Positions 38,252 to 50,675 of a DNA stretch of 64,000 nt are shown here, one piece after another. Position 1 is the stretch's first letter. Every line of letters starts with the position of its first letter. The stretch spans positions 1,276,464 through 1,340,463 of the forward strand of contig JACAXG010000071.1 in assembly GCA_018881555.1 (NCBI GenBank), written 5' to 3'. Below the pieces are notes generated by a model that ran no database searches, had not been told where the DNA came from, and saw nothing but the letters and a program-made list of their open reading frames with translations. This DNA is from Amblyornis subalaris (taxonomy: Eukaryota; Chordata; Aves; Passeriformes; Ptilonorhynchidae). Made by a program: the position numbers and the translations under genes.

Positions 38252-38394
38252 TGACAAAGGAAGGGAAACAAAAAACGTTACCCTTGCAACCTCTCTGCTC
38301 CAACAGAGCTGTATTTATTTAAAACACTCTTCTCCTAAGACAGATGGAAAAAATAATTAACCCAGCCACCCACCCCTTTTATTAAACTCCTTTG

Positions 38395-38426
38395 TGACCA
38401 CCAGGGATACGATTAACATGGCCACC
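38395..38426 (+). promoter_or_regulatory. CTCF-like core followed by YY1-like motif
   Basis: TGACCACCAGGGATAC (38395-38410) matches the CTCF core CCACCAGGG well. AACATGGCCACC (38415-38426) resembles the YY1 site AAGATGGCGGCC. The two lie five bases apart. YY1 and CTCF are both known chromatin-loop factors; co-occurrence here is visible, function is inferred. Confidence 0.35.
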
Positions 38427-40509
38427 ATAAAAACACAGTCCCCTACCCTCAAAATAAAGAGAAAAACACAAGCAAGAGTGAGACATCGTGCAGGGCAGGA
38501 AGTAAATTAAGAACCTGCCTTTAGGGCAGTGAGAATATTTTTCTGAGTACCTGCTGGAAAATTTGACAGGAGGATCATAGTGAAGGGGTAAAATTCAGTT
38601 TATCTCAGTACAGCCTTGAGGACTCAATTCTGAAAGAGTCTTCCTGTTAGCAACCAACTTGTGTGGAAGTGCCACTGCTCAACAGCAGAGTAGGGACCGA
38701 GGACATGGAGCCACTTGTGAGGACAGAAGGGCAATTTACAAGTTGTCCGAAACTTTCCCAGTTTTGAAACTTGCCCAGATCCTCTGATGTCTCATGTGCA
38801 TTTACAAACAATTCTTGTGGTGCCAGGTATCTCATCAATCTTTTATTTACTGGACTTTTCTATTGTCCTTGTATTGCTGCTTCAAGGCATTCCATGTCTA
38901 CAGAAGGCCAGGCCAGCTTTCCACAGGAAAAACTGTCTTCATTTATACAGTGCAACAGAAGTCTGGGTTTCTCCAGTTGTTTATACAGCACCATGGCAAA
39001 CCTAGGTACATGGATCCCAAGCAGCAGATTTTTTTCTCCCTTCTACTAATGCCTTTTACAGTCACCTACACCTTAGTTTCCAGTTCAAACTAACCTCTTG
39101 TCCAGAAGATCAAAGATGCTCAGGTCAAACAACCTTCATCCCTTTGTGATGACTCTTCTGCGATCTCTTGANCTCCACAACCCTGCATGTCATCAGAAAC
39201 ACAGGAAAAACAGGAGATCTTAAAGCTGTCTGTGGCTGTTCACGTGTTCTCATTGGCAAANTGGTTATGAAATCAGATGAAAAGAAATTAATAGACGGTT
39301 AGAGCAGGCTTTGTGTACCTGACTCTCTGCAGTTGCAGGAGTCCATACTGGGGGCATTACCATACTTAGACACTGACTTTACTGCATTATTTCCATGTTA
39401 TCTTTAGCCATAAACTTACCCTTTCTGAACATGTGTACACTGACATTCACTCCTGACTGCAGCACTTCATTTGTTAGGATTTCCCCAGGCAAGAGGAGAT
39501 CAGCCAGGATCACTATGTAGAAAAGGCTTTTCATCATAGCAGCCTGACTAAAAAACGTTATGCATTGTGTCTACCAGTGCATAATGGTGATGAGAAGCCA
39601 TGCCAAATGTGCCAGCCTACAACTAGAAGCTGCCAGGGTAAAATGATAGTCATCTCTAAGGTGCAAGATCTGTCAGCTTCCCAAACCAAGGATTTCCATT
39701 CTGTGATTGCCAAGGAAGCTCCTTGCACGCTGTCATCATTACATAAGGAAGCATTGAAAACATTCTGAATATCTCGTGAGAACACATTCATAGAAAATAT
39801 TCCTCACTACATTTGATTTTGAGCTGACCTGGGAAACATTTTGCTCACCTTCTATTACCCACAGCCCTGAGTGTTCCATTCCTTNTCCCTCAGGAAAAAC
39901 TGTAGGCCTAAGGGCTTAGTCAGAATTTGTTNCTATAGAACATTAGTATCCCCTGTGCTGTGGTAGATGGTGACTGTGGGAGGATAAGTGATACCAGCTC
40001 AAGAAGAGGATGAACAAACCCACTTGTTGTATGGACAAAAGGTCTACATTGAGCTGTTGCAGTGACAACTGTTTATAGTGTTCTGTAAGTACAGCAAAGA
40101 GATACCTGGAGTGCAGGTAAAAGCAACATATAACCCATACTGATAATTTGGACTGAAAAAGATGTTACCATTTTAATAAGGGACCTTATTGAATAAAAAA
40201 AAGAGAAGAATAATATTAGCACTGTATACGTCAAAAATCTCTCCTGGTCCCTTAGAAAAGTGAAATTTTTATTTAGAGAAATGGTTTCAAAATACATGCT
40301 TGAGCAGGAACAGAGGGGAGATGGTAGCTGTGATACCATCCATTTAGGTCAACAGTAACCAAAATCAGAAAATTACATCTTATAATTGCTAGTCTCTCGT
40401 TTCTTAGAAGAGCCAAGCACTACATTACAGTATGTGTTGTTATAGATAACGGGGGGTTGATAACTAGGCTATTGTATGTGATTGCAGATATTAGGGAAAA
40501 TTAGACTAG
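38427..40509. other. Gene desert segment, single-copy sequence
   Basis: Frames of 60-99 codons near 38650-39100 and 39558-39791 overlap on both strands and show no domain. No mobile element or RNA gene recognised. Confidence 0.4.
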
Positions 40510-40625
40510 CACAGTGTGGTTCAGCAAAAGGGCACTGAGTCAGGAAACTGCATTTACTGCTGGCTCTGCCACTGGAGTGTTTTGGGTAAATTACTTTGTC
40601 CCTATCTATGAAATAAGGACAAATG
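40510..40625 (+). mobile_element. MIR-type CORE-SINE relic, plus orientation
   Basis: The order of words fits the MIR consensus from its tRNA-related head onward: a GTGGTTCAGCAAAAGGGCAC start, AGTCAGGAAACTG, then GGCTCTGCCACT, TTGGGTAAATTACTTTGTCC and ATCTATGAAATAAGGAC. The last items correspond to the MIR 'gggcaagttacttaacc' and 'catctgtaaaatggg' parts. Divergence is high, as expected for an element that predates the split of birds and mammals. The 3' part may continue to about 40700. Confidence 0.7.
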
Positions 40626-43600
40626 GGTTTTCTTTTTAAGACNTATATTAACATAAATGGATAAAAAGTGTTAAAATGAAAGATAAATGTTATTGGAGAG
40701 CTGAGATTAGATTTAAAGCATTACTAGAAGGTACAGTCTAGTTGGAAGTGGGAATATGCTAACTGAGCTGGATGTGGAAGTCTCATAAAAGTATCTTTCA
40801 TGACTATGCAGAGATGACAGTATCGTAACTTTAATGTCCTATCTGGATGGCTTGCATACAGCAATGTGCATCCTGCTTGGCAGAGCTTGGAGTATCTTCA
40901 TACAGCTGTTTTAGTGCCTAGCTGCCACCGATCTAATTACTTTAAAAATAGTTTTAATTTATATGAATTTTATCACATTCTCAGGGGGACCAGAAGTCAA
41001 CATCCGAGCCTTGGGATCTGAGGGAGGAACTGACCTGGCCAGATTTTCAACTTCTGGTTATTGGCAGTCAAAGTATTTCTATCCTGCTGCTCTGACAACC
41101 AATCTGTTTGTCTGGCAAGCAGTCATTAAACAGTTGATGTGGGCTGGCCCTGCTCACTGGCATTTCATCATCACTTGTTCATCTGCTGCTTGTGGAGAGG
41201 GATCTCCAAAGAGAGATTTTGAGGGGTTTAATCAATTTCCTGAGTTCTGCCCATCAACAGTGTCTTCATTTCCTGCCACTTTAGAAAACAGGCTTCAGTT
41301 ACAGTCNCAGAGTTGTTTTGGGTTACTCTAAATAACCCCACTGAGCTGCTTCAAGTTTACACTCATCTGGGATCCTCCTGCAAAGACTATGGGGATTGGT
41401 GGGAATCTTCAGCTTTTTATCAGGTCTTTCAGCCTTGATTCTTCAGTGTTCAAATCTATCAAAATTTTACTATTTACTTGAATAGAAGCAGGAATAAAAG
41501 CCTAAAGAAGTGGTAGTTCAGCCCTCACCATGTAAATTGTTCACGGATTGGAAAAAGTAACAAAGCAGTTAGAAAACTAGTCTGAATCCTGTACTGAATG
41601 AATGTCATAAATTTTGCATTTAAGTAATTTCATCTAATATTTAACTAAGAACTAATGGGTGCTGCTCTCTTGTTTTCTTCTGAAAGAAATAAATTTCTTA
41701 GTTCTATGGCAGTATTTTATGAAGAAGGATTACTCTATACATAAAGATTTTCAATATTTGGCTCTTGCCTAGACATTTCCGTTAGAGTTTAGCTTCTATA
41801 GGACAAAACTTTGCCTGGTTAAAATTTTGGAGTTTCAGGACTGTGAAGTAAACTTACACTGGTTGTAACTTGGAGGAGTATCAGCGACTTGACTGGGGAT
41901 GTTAAGAAAAGCTGCATTAGGTACACTGATTGCTCTGTCTTTTAGGATTTAAAATGGGTTTCTCAAACAAGTCTCCCTGTTTGCTTATTGACATGATTTC
42001 CCTTGACAGCTTTGTTTCACTGACACTCAGATCCACGATCTGTTCACGCACAGGACATTGTGTTAAAGGCATCAGCTGATGTGACAACTCAAGCTTTTTT
42101 TTTTTTTAGAGAAAGTGGGGTTTCTATTTTTTTCCCTGTTATTTGGCAGGTGAGTTATGAAAGCAGATAATCTAAACCAGCACATATTATGAGTAATGCA
42201 GAATCATAAGTGATACTGGGGGATTAAAGAGGGAAAAACTGCTCAGCATTGATCATCTTCAGTAAGATAAGGTAGAGTCACTGTGTTTCTACAAAGTTGC
42301 TCGAACTGGTCTTTAGTTACTGTGAGGTAACAGTCTGCATAAGAGCATGTCATTTAATAAGATGTTATTGGACACAAAATTTAGGTTTAAATTCTTAAAA
42401 GCAGGTAATTACAAAACTGAAATAATTTATCTTATTTACATTTTAATTTCAAATAAAATAATATGTTCCTGAGTACTTAACTTCGGTACCACAGTAAAGT
42501 GGGTTTGCTCCTACTCAGGCAAGTTTAATACATTTCAATGCTGTCACTGTCTCAACTAATACGTATAATTTTGCTTCTAAGTTTAGCCCACTTTTGACAG
42601 ACAATTCAAGGAGATGGCTCAATTGTGTCAGGAAAAAATCTTTCAAGGAACTGATATTTAACCAACATTTTCTGCTCATATCAACCATTTCACAACATAA
42701 CTAATTTGAACATTCTTTTCTGTTCATTTTTTGTGTCTCCTCTTGTAATGATACCCAGGCTGAGGAGGGTGGGAACCTGGTTTGCTTAGAGAGAATGTGA
42801 CAAACATAAATGTGTGCTTTGGCACAAAGATTCTCGATCTTAAAGAAAACAGAAGTNTTAGAAAGCAGGAAATCCTGATCCTGGAAGAAAATTACTTTTA
42901 TGTACTTCTGAAAACTTGGGGCAGATTTAATTAATTGTCTGGCACAAGCGGACAAAAAAAAGTATTTGCTTATGCTTTCAAAATACTATGCATGGTCAGT
43001 TGTTCTAAAAAAGCATTACTGTGATTAATCAATACTGTTGTGCCATTTGACTGAAAATGCATTATCTGGCAAATGAATGAGGATTTCGGGCAGACCAGCC
43101 TAATTAGACAGAATATCTATGTAGCCATCTACTTTATATCATCATAATAAACAGTAATAATAAATAATATGCGAAAATGGATTCTAGGAACCTGATCAAA
43201 TATGCATTTACTTCAACACACTCTTTCCATTGGCTTCAGTGCTCACCATTGTTCATGTTGGAATGCTGAAGAATATTGAAATGAAAAGATTTAGTAGAAA
43301 AGATAGGAATTTGTCAGTGGAGAGGATGTTGATGTTTATTCAACACACAGAAATCCTAAAACTCTGCAAGGCACTAAGTATGGTTAATATACTCNTTCTT
43401 TCATTATGGGTATGGTTTAGATTGCTGTGGCTCTGATTCACTGAAGCATTTAACCCTGTGTTTGACACCAAGAAAAATCCTAAAACACACTACAGTCAGA
43501 TTAGGTGTATGCTAAAACACTTCTGCAGATTTAAATTAGTAAGCACCAAAATCATAACATAAACAGACATCTAAATGCAAAGTGATACTATAAAANTAGA

Positions 43601-45294
43601 GATTTTTCTATATTTGTTTTCCAAGCAAATATCAAGGACAAAGAACATCAAAACTGAAAAATCTAGTATTGAGTTTGGGAAACAAATCAAGGCTGTCTGT
43701 NTACAACTGCACTTCTAACAGTGTGTCCTGCCCCAGCCGTGTGTATGACAAAGGAGATGCCAGACACGGTGATTATATGCTGGGCTTTTTCCTACTCTTT
43801 TTGTCACTCCTTGTTCAAGCAAATCTCTTTTAAAAAAATAAGAAAAACTCAAGGCAAGTTTGGTCTGGATTTAGAACTTGGGGAAAAAAATGGGCATGGA
43901 AATTTGAACAAAGTGAAGCTCGCAGCCTTGGTGAAGAAGACAGTTTATACAAAGTCTTTGTAACTGAATAATTGTGATTATGCAGCAGTCTAATAGAATA
44001 ATCATTAATCTTTCCTCAGTCACTGTAAAATAATGAAATCTACTATCTCCTGATTTAGATATATAGATGTTACACTGTGTCTTGGCATATTACTGTGAAA
44101 ACCTTCAGAGAAAATTATTCTAGCAGTGTTCTTAATCCAAGAGCAAACTACTTACTCAGATCTGGTTTGATTTTTTTTTTTTTAAGCAGTATGGACAAAG
44201 AAAGATTGATGATTCTGATTGGGTTCATAATAACAATAGGCAGCTCTTTACAAAACTTTATTCAGGCTTATCTTGAGAGAAATCCCAGCATCCACACAAT
44301 AGTTGGTAGCTCCTAGTCCTGCTTTTGTCAAGTGTCTGAAATTGCAGCTCCTACTGTCCTAGGAGTATGTCTCCATTGTGAGATGGACATAAGAATTAGT
44401 GGAATCTGTGATTTATTTCTCCACAAAATTCCTAAAAAGATTTGTAATTTAGTGGCACTGAAAATGTGGGAATGGACAAGGTTAACAGAAAGAAGCGGGA
44501 AAGGAAAAAAGGAAAGAAAAAGCTATATCTGCCACATTTGCGAAAAGATCTTACTTTGGCTGCTAGAACCATAAGAAGCATGATGTGACAGCAGGTTTAT
44601 TCATTTCTAATTATGGACATGGCTTTACCTGCAAGTCTTCCTCCCCCTCTCTAACTGCCCCCCTCCTTTTTCCTCCCGTCCCCTGGGGCAGCACTGTGGT
44701 GGGGCTCAATCACTCTTTTATTAGTTGTGATATACTGTGGCTAATTCCCTTAATCTGGACCTTGCTTTCCTATAAAGACCAGACCTCAGGTATTGAATTT
44801 CCCTGATCAAAGTGCAACCAGTGTGGGACACAGCAATCTCCACTAAACAGGGGAGCTTGGGAAAGCTCGTAAATGGAGTCAAAGAAATACACACACACAA
44901 CGCACTCACAAGATGGTGCAATCAATTGGTAGAACAATCACGTGTGAAATATTACTGGCTCCTTAAAGTGCTGGTTCTGGGATTTACTGCAGTGTATTAA
45001 TCTGCTGTGCTTAATGCATTGACCTTTCACCCCCAGCAATTCAGTAGACAGGGCTTGAATTGCCAGGAGCTGATACAATGGATTAGGAGCAGAAAGACCC
45101 CACCACACTCAAGTGCCACGGCAGCGCCAAACCCTACCACCAATAACTTCTCCATCTTTCTTAACAGATAGTGCCAGACAATGTGGCTACCACAGAAAGG
45201 ACTGTATTGACAGCAGAATTTCTGGAAGGGGAGATAGTGGAAATTAGGCTTGTTATAAAACAATAGAGAAGGGCAGTCTTGTGACTCAGTCACA
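40626..45294. other. Gene desert segment, AT-rich
   Basis: No gene recognised; the 122-codon plus frame at 40963-41331 has no domain and includes an N. A T run lies at 42095-42108. A + strand stretch near 42500-42545 (CTCCTACTCAGGCAAG followed by TTTCAATGCTG) resembles an ancient degenerate amniote repeat. A pyrimidine-rich tract covers about 44635-44694. An ATAATAA-rich stretch lies near 43140-43170. Confidence 0.4.
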
Positions 45295-45490
45295 GGACAG
45301 GGATTTAGAAGAATTGGTTTTATTCCATGCAGTCATTCTTTCCTTGCGTGTGACCTTAGGCAAGACAATTTGTTTCTTAGCATTGTGTCTTTCCTATCTG
45401 TAAATTTGGGATAATGGCACTTACTGATTTTGTTAGGGGCAGTGGGGAGGCTTTATTCACTGAGATTTGGAAGGCACTTTAGGATCACAG
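45295..45490 (+). mobile_element. MIR-type CORE-SINE relic, plus orientation
   Basis: GTGTGACCTTAGGCAAGACA and TATCTGTAAATTTGGGATAA followed by TGGCACTTACTGATTTTGTT match the central MIR words (gtgaccttgggcaag, catctgtaaaatggggataa, tacttacctcatagggttgtt) in the right order and spacing. TGAGATTTGGAAGGCACTTT then matches the 'tgagataatacatgtaaagcacttt' region. This is a longer copy than the one at 40510, in the same orientation, about 4.8 kb away. Confidence 0.75.
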
Positions 45491-48400
45491 GATTAAAAGT
45501 GTTATATGTTCATGCAAAATAGTATGATATTCTGTTCATTAAATATCCATCTAGATGGAGAAGAGAATGGAAGAGAACCTCCCTTCATATATAGACCAGG
45601 AAACTCAATCATTAATCTAACATCTTTCTCTCCTGAGTGCCATGTTCACTNGAACCACGAAGTTAACTCAGATCTAAAAATAACTGCTATGCAGACTTGG
45701 AGAAATGTGTAGAAATGAGTGATATGGAGGGCAATACATATCTGTAATGGTGAGATAATCAAATGTCCTTTTCCTGCTTCCTTGGTCATTCAAAATCTCG
45801 ACATTTCACGTACAGAAAACTCTCTGGAATTCAATTTCCAATGTTAACTCTTCAATGTCATCTTTATTTCATGTAATTAAACAAACAGTGCTACTGAATT
45901 TGAGAGGAGTGTCCAAAAACCTCATAAAGGAGATTATTCTAAGTAATTGCTATCAAATGCCATTAAATTCTGAATAGCGTTAAGCCCCCTCCACCCGCCT
46001 GCACAGGCACTCTCATTTAGGATTAAAGGGACCTTTATTTGATTTGTTTTACTTCAATACAAAATAAATTAGGTTGACCTGAATTAAGGCCTCTTTGATA
46101 CTCAGGAAGAGTGTCTACACAGGGATTTACTATGCTTTAATTGGTCCACTTCAAAAGTTAATTTGGATATTTTTTCCCGACATGCTCTGAAACTACCACA
46201 GAGTACATGTGTCATATTCATAAAATGGCAGAGAAATTTGAGCTCNGGGCTCTGTGAATATACACTCAGAATTTACCCTTTCAATGAGCTTACTGGCACT
46301 GCTGGGTACTCCTCAGAACTGGAATAAAATGATGAATAATGGTGAGATTTGCTTCACCAAACTTCGGTTGCCTAAAGTGAGGTCTCTAAGTTGGTTACCC
46401 ATCCTAATTCCACAGAAAGACGTGCAAACTTAAAAGACAACAAAGCCATACTGGTAGGCATCTTTGAGGCTGCTGTTACAGGGTTGCTGTTAGTCCACAT
46501 AGGGGGAGCCTGTCCCCAAAAAGTTCACCTCATATTCCCTTGTCCTTAGCTGTGTGTTTCCCCACGCCTCGAGTGCCAGCGAGCATTCCTACAGCTGCGG
46601 AACAAATCGAGTCGGGAAACAGATCCATCCAAAACCAGCTCTGAACAATACCAACAACGAGAAGGGAGAGAAAAACATGAGTTATGCATCTTGACTTAAG
46701 CAGGCTTAATTTTGATTGTCCGACCATATCCGAAAAAAAAGCAGGATGAATTCTTTTCCAGAGATATTTCTTTCAGTCTACCAATTATATGAGCTTTGCA
46801 AGTTAATTTATAGCAAACACCTAANCGAAGACAACTTAGGAGAAAGAAACTTAGCCCCAAGAAATCATACTTGTGCCAGCTCCTATGAATGGAAGTACAT
46901 CTGAATTTCTGAGTAATATTTATACCTCTGTCCTTGTGGTTAAGTGTCTTTCCTTCAATTTTTCACAGCAACTGTTGGCAAAGACAGCTAAAAACTCTTT
47001 TAAGTGCCCAGTTTATAGTACCTTAAAGAGACCTGGTTTTCAGAAAATGCTGGNAGCCAGTCTTGTGACAACCATCACTCATGTAGGGCACTCAGAACTG
47101 CTAACCTGTTTTAAGACTCTTGGCCCTATCTAAAAGGAGTTGAGTTCCTGTAAATTAACTTTTAAATAAACCAACACATATCTATTTTAATCCAGCCATG
47201 TGAATATCAAGAAACAATCTTTATATATGTAACACTGCTGATCCTGGTACATGTGTCAGACAACACATCGTGCATTTCAAGAATATCTTTACTCCAAACA
47301 TCATGGTCAAAATGCCTGAGTGCTCAACTTGAACAGCTTGGAAACCAGAGCTGTTGAAATCATAATGCAAGGACTTGGGAGTAGCAAAGGGCAGAAGAGA
47401 TGAATGGCTTAAGAGTCGAGAATGGATCTGAACAGAAGGGATGTCAGGGCCACAAAGGACAGTTGGGACATTTCTTTGCCCTGGTGGGTTGTGGGCCCTG
47501 CTGCTCGCTGCCTGACATCAGCCACTTGGAATGCCAGTAATATAACACCCCTGCGACACTCGTGCTCCTGCCGTACAGTTTTATTGCCCTGCTTCCACTC
47601 TCTCTGGTTTATATCGGATTGTGTTTTCCAAAGACAGGCAATAAAGAGGGAGGAGGGGAAGGGGGATTTATAGCCTGCTAAACTAAACTTCCCTGGGCTT
47701 GCTGTCCTCTGTCCCAGCCCTCCTCTTGCTGCCCTGACCGCTGTGGAGGAACAGTGCTTATAGCAAGGGCTCGGGGTGTGAAGGACGAGGCTTGTCAGAG
47801 ACTACTTGGGTTCTCTTCTTGGGAGGTCAGGGAGCACACACCGGTCACAGCTCCGTTCCCTCAGTGTCCCAGGCACTGTGTCCTGCTGCTATGGAAAAGC
47901 ATGGTGGTGNTGTCACAAGCTAATAATCTCAAGACCAATCCTGACCCGCATAGTTAGAGTTTGCCACACAAGTCTCTCGCTGTTTGTGGAAGGATTGTGG
48001 AACAGGTAAAGGCTCACAAAAATCTGCCTAGTGCAGGCATCTTTGCTACTTTGGCTTCTGAGAAATGNTTGTCAAGGTCTCTGTCTCAGCTGATTTAATG
48101 TAAAGGTTCGGCTTGCTGCATGCATGATTTCAAGTGTTGTATGATAGTATGATATGGCTTGAAATCTTCATAATACAGATTTAACTAAGCTGAGAGCTTC
48201 TAGAATGTGAAGATGAGGACCTCCAAAACATCACTGTGCCTTTCCACAGTCTTTTAGGTGTCTGAGGTGAAGATANGTAGCTGAAAAGTATAGCAAGTGC
48301 AGTTTTCTCAGATTTGTCTTGTTTTTGCAAGAGAGAGCCAGAATCCTGAAAGGCTGCCATTTAGACATATCTGCTTTGTGACAGGCACAACAACAGCACC

Positions 48401-50657
48401 ATATGATTATGACATTCTCTATAAACATGGGAGGTGGGACAGAGGATATGGGTTTGGATTTGGGACAGGGAGAACCATTCCTACACAGCAAATAATGTGG
48501 TGAAATGCTCATGCNAGGCATAAGTCTCTAAAAAAAATTTCATCTGAGATGAAAATTCCACTCAGTGGAACACTCAAACTCCTGTGCTATTCAGAATTTT
48601 TAAACCATCCAGTCTTTGCCAGTATTTCCCGAGAGATGGGATAAATAGATGGCATTCTTCCCTACTGGATTTTCAATGTGATGTNGTATAGGACAGAGAG
48701 AGAATGGGAGCGAAGTAACAGTGAATCAAGTCACTGCATTCAGGTAACTGTGGCAGATGGGTGAGGAGGTGGACAAACACCAGTAAACTGCAAGCACGGG
48801 CACCATGCAAACAGTGAAATTACAGTATGCTCCACTGTGATAAAACTGTCAGGTATCTCAGAACTGCCTGTCAGCGACAGAAATTTTAAACCAGCTCTTA
48901 CTAGTGTGATCTCACAGTGCCAGGTGCTCCCCTCTGGTCTCCTTCACTGCTTCCTGCTCACCTCCACCTCTGGCAGCTGCCCCGGCCGTGGTGGGTAAGG
49001 TGAACACAGCAGGCAGTGGAAGGGATTGCCTCAGCTCCTCTGGGGAGTATAATGAGTAGTGATGGGATGAAATGCAGGATGATGAGTGCAGCCTGCAAGG
49101 GATTTGTGAAACCACGATGTTCAAATTGTTTTAAAACAGCACTGAACCAAAGGACAAGAGAAAATACTGCTCTGTGAGGGAAAATTCAGCAATGGCAGAG
49201 ATGAGTGGTGTAATGGGACTTTTGAATGTACCATTTCTCTGATTGTCACAGGCTGCACACCACATGANAGGCCGAACGATACCAATCAAAAACCACCCCC
49301 CATTCAGGTTAGAAAGTGTTTTGGTTTTTCCTTTTTCATTTTCTCTCATGAACCAAAATGCTGTTGTGTTCTTTAGCACNACATGTAAAAAATGAAAGGG
49401 AATCTGTGTTGGGCACTGGTCACTTCTCCCATTGCACTTGCAAGCTGAGCCNGTTTTTTCTTACAAAAAGCAGAAAGATGCCTCCAAATTCAGCTTTGCT
49501 TTTTATTCTTTGTTTCATACACAGGTAGCAACTCTTGTAAATGATTTCCCTACAGGTCTTGAGAGGAAAACACCACTCAGGGCAGGTTCTTGTGTTTTCA
49601 TACATTGTTATTATTCATTATAAGGATAAAAAAACAATAACAGGGCAGAGGAAGAAGGCAAACCTGATGTTTAGAAAGCGTCTACCACGTGTGAAGTGAA
49701 ATGCCTCATCTCCTCTCTAGCCGTACAGACAAGATCTTTTGAATATTGTGGACTTAGAATTTATGTACACCTCTACTATTTATGCTTCGTATGTCTTTAG
49801 AAACTGGAACCTAATCAATATTAATAATAATAAAATTCCAATTATTATTTAAATATTAAAATTCCAGCTTCACAAAATCACAGGGAATGCAACCCTGCTA
49901 TAATCTGTGGTGCATCACACAGATGTAAAATGCTTGAAGCTGCAGCCAAAATTCTTAAAAGCTCAGTGAAACACAAGCTGAGTATTGGAATAGGGCTTAC
50001 CTTTTGCTGCAAAGACAAGTCATGTTAAATGCAAATGTGTCTCTAGAGACAATTTCCTCTGTATTACAGACTGATAAGCAAAGACATCATCACAATAATT
50101 AAATCCAACTTCTTTGAAAAGAGAACCAGCATAAACTGGCTAAGGAGTCATTGTCACCTGTTAGTTCCCAGAAGATCAACTGCTCTGGACACTTCTAAAT
50201 AAACTGGCATTACTCAGCCGTAACACATCTATTCATATCTTCTTAAATTTTCCCTGTTCAGAGCAAGAGATAAAGGCACCATTTACACCCCAGAATTATA
50301 GATTAGGTCTAAGTGGAAGTTATATTTGCTTGTCCTTCACTGATCACCTACTTGGGAATTAATTTTGCTGTTTGTGAGTGAGAACGCAAGTGTTCTCATG
50401 GTTTTTTTTCTCAGGGAAGTTTCACATTAAACTTCCTCTTTATTCTGAAATATTTAACACAAGCCTCTACAAAGACTCCTGACAAAAACACTGCTCTATA
50501 AACAGTTACAGAATCTCAACCTATCTTGAATGCTGCTATGCTTTTTAGTCTGGCAATACAGAACTTAGAGCACTACNTCCTGCCAGGTTTTCAGTATGTT
50601 AATCTGATATAAATATCTCTCCCACCTTCATGCTTTTATTTCCTGGTTGCGCTGCNT
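45491..50657. other. Gene desert segment, single-copy sequence
   Basis: No gene recognised. Dense non-repetitive stretches at about 46540-46720 (SOX-like GAACAATAC) and 47400-47720 are candidate noncoding elements. The plus frame at 48297-48503 has a Gly-, Tyr- and Phe-rich run, but it is short and unsupported. An AT-only imperfect hairpin lies at 49817-49857. Confidence 0.4.
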
Positions 50658-50675
50658 TGCATTTAATGCATTTAA
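50658..50675 (+). promoter_or_regulatory. Tandem TGCATTTAA pair (POU/homeobox-like)
   Basis: TGCATTTAA is repeated exactly twice head to tail (50658-50666 and 50667-50675). Each half resembles POU half-sites, and the flanks continue AT-rich with ACAATTG, a SOX-like word. Possible regulatory element; chance duplication is the alternative. Confidence 0.3.

Noticed and set aside
48297..48503. Plus-strand frame with a Gly-, Tyr- and Phe-rich run
   Set aside because: Only 68 codons, unique to one frame, without splice or domain support; the run comes from a short G- and T-rich stretch.
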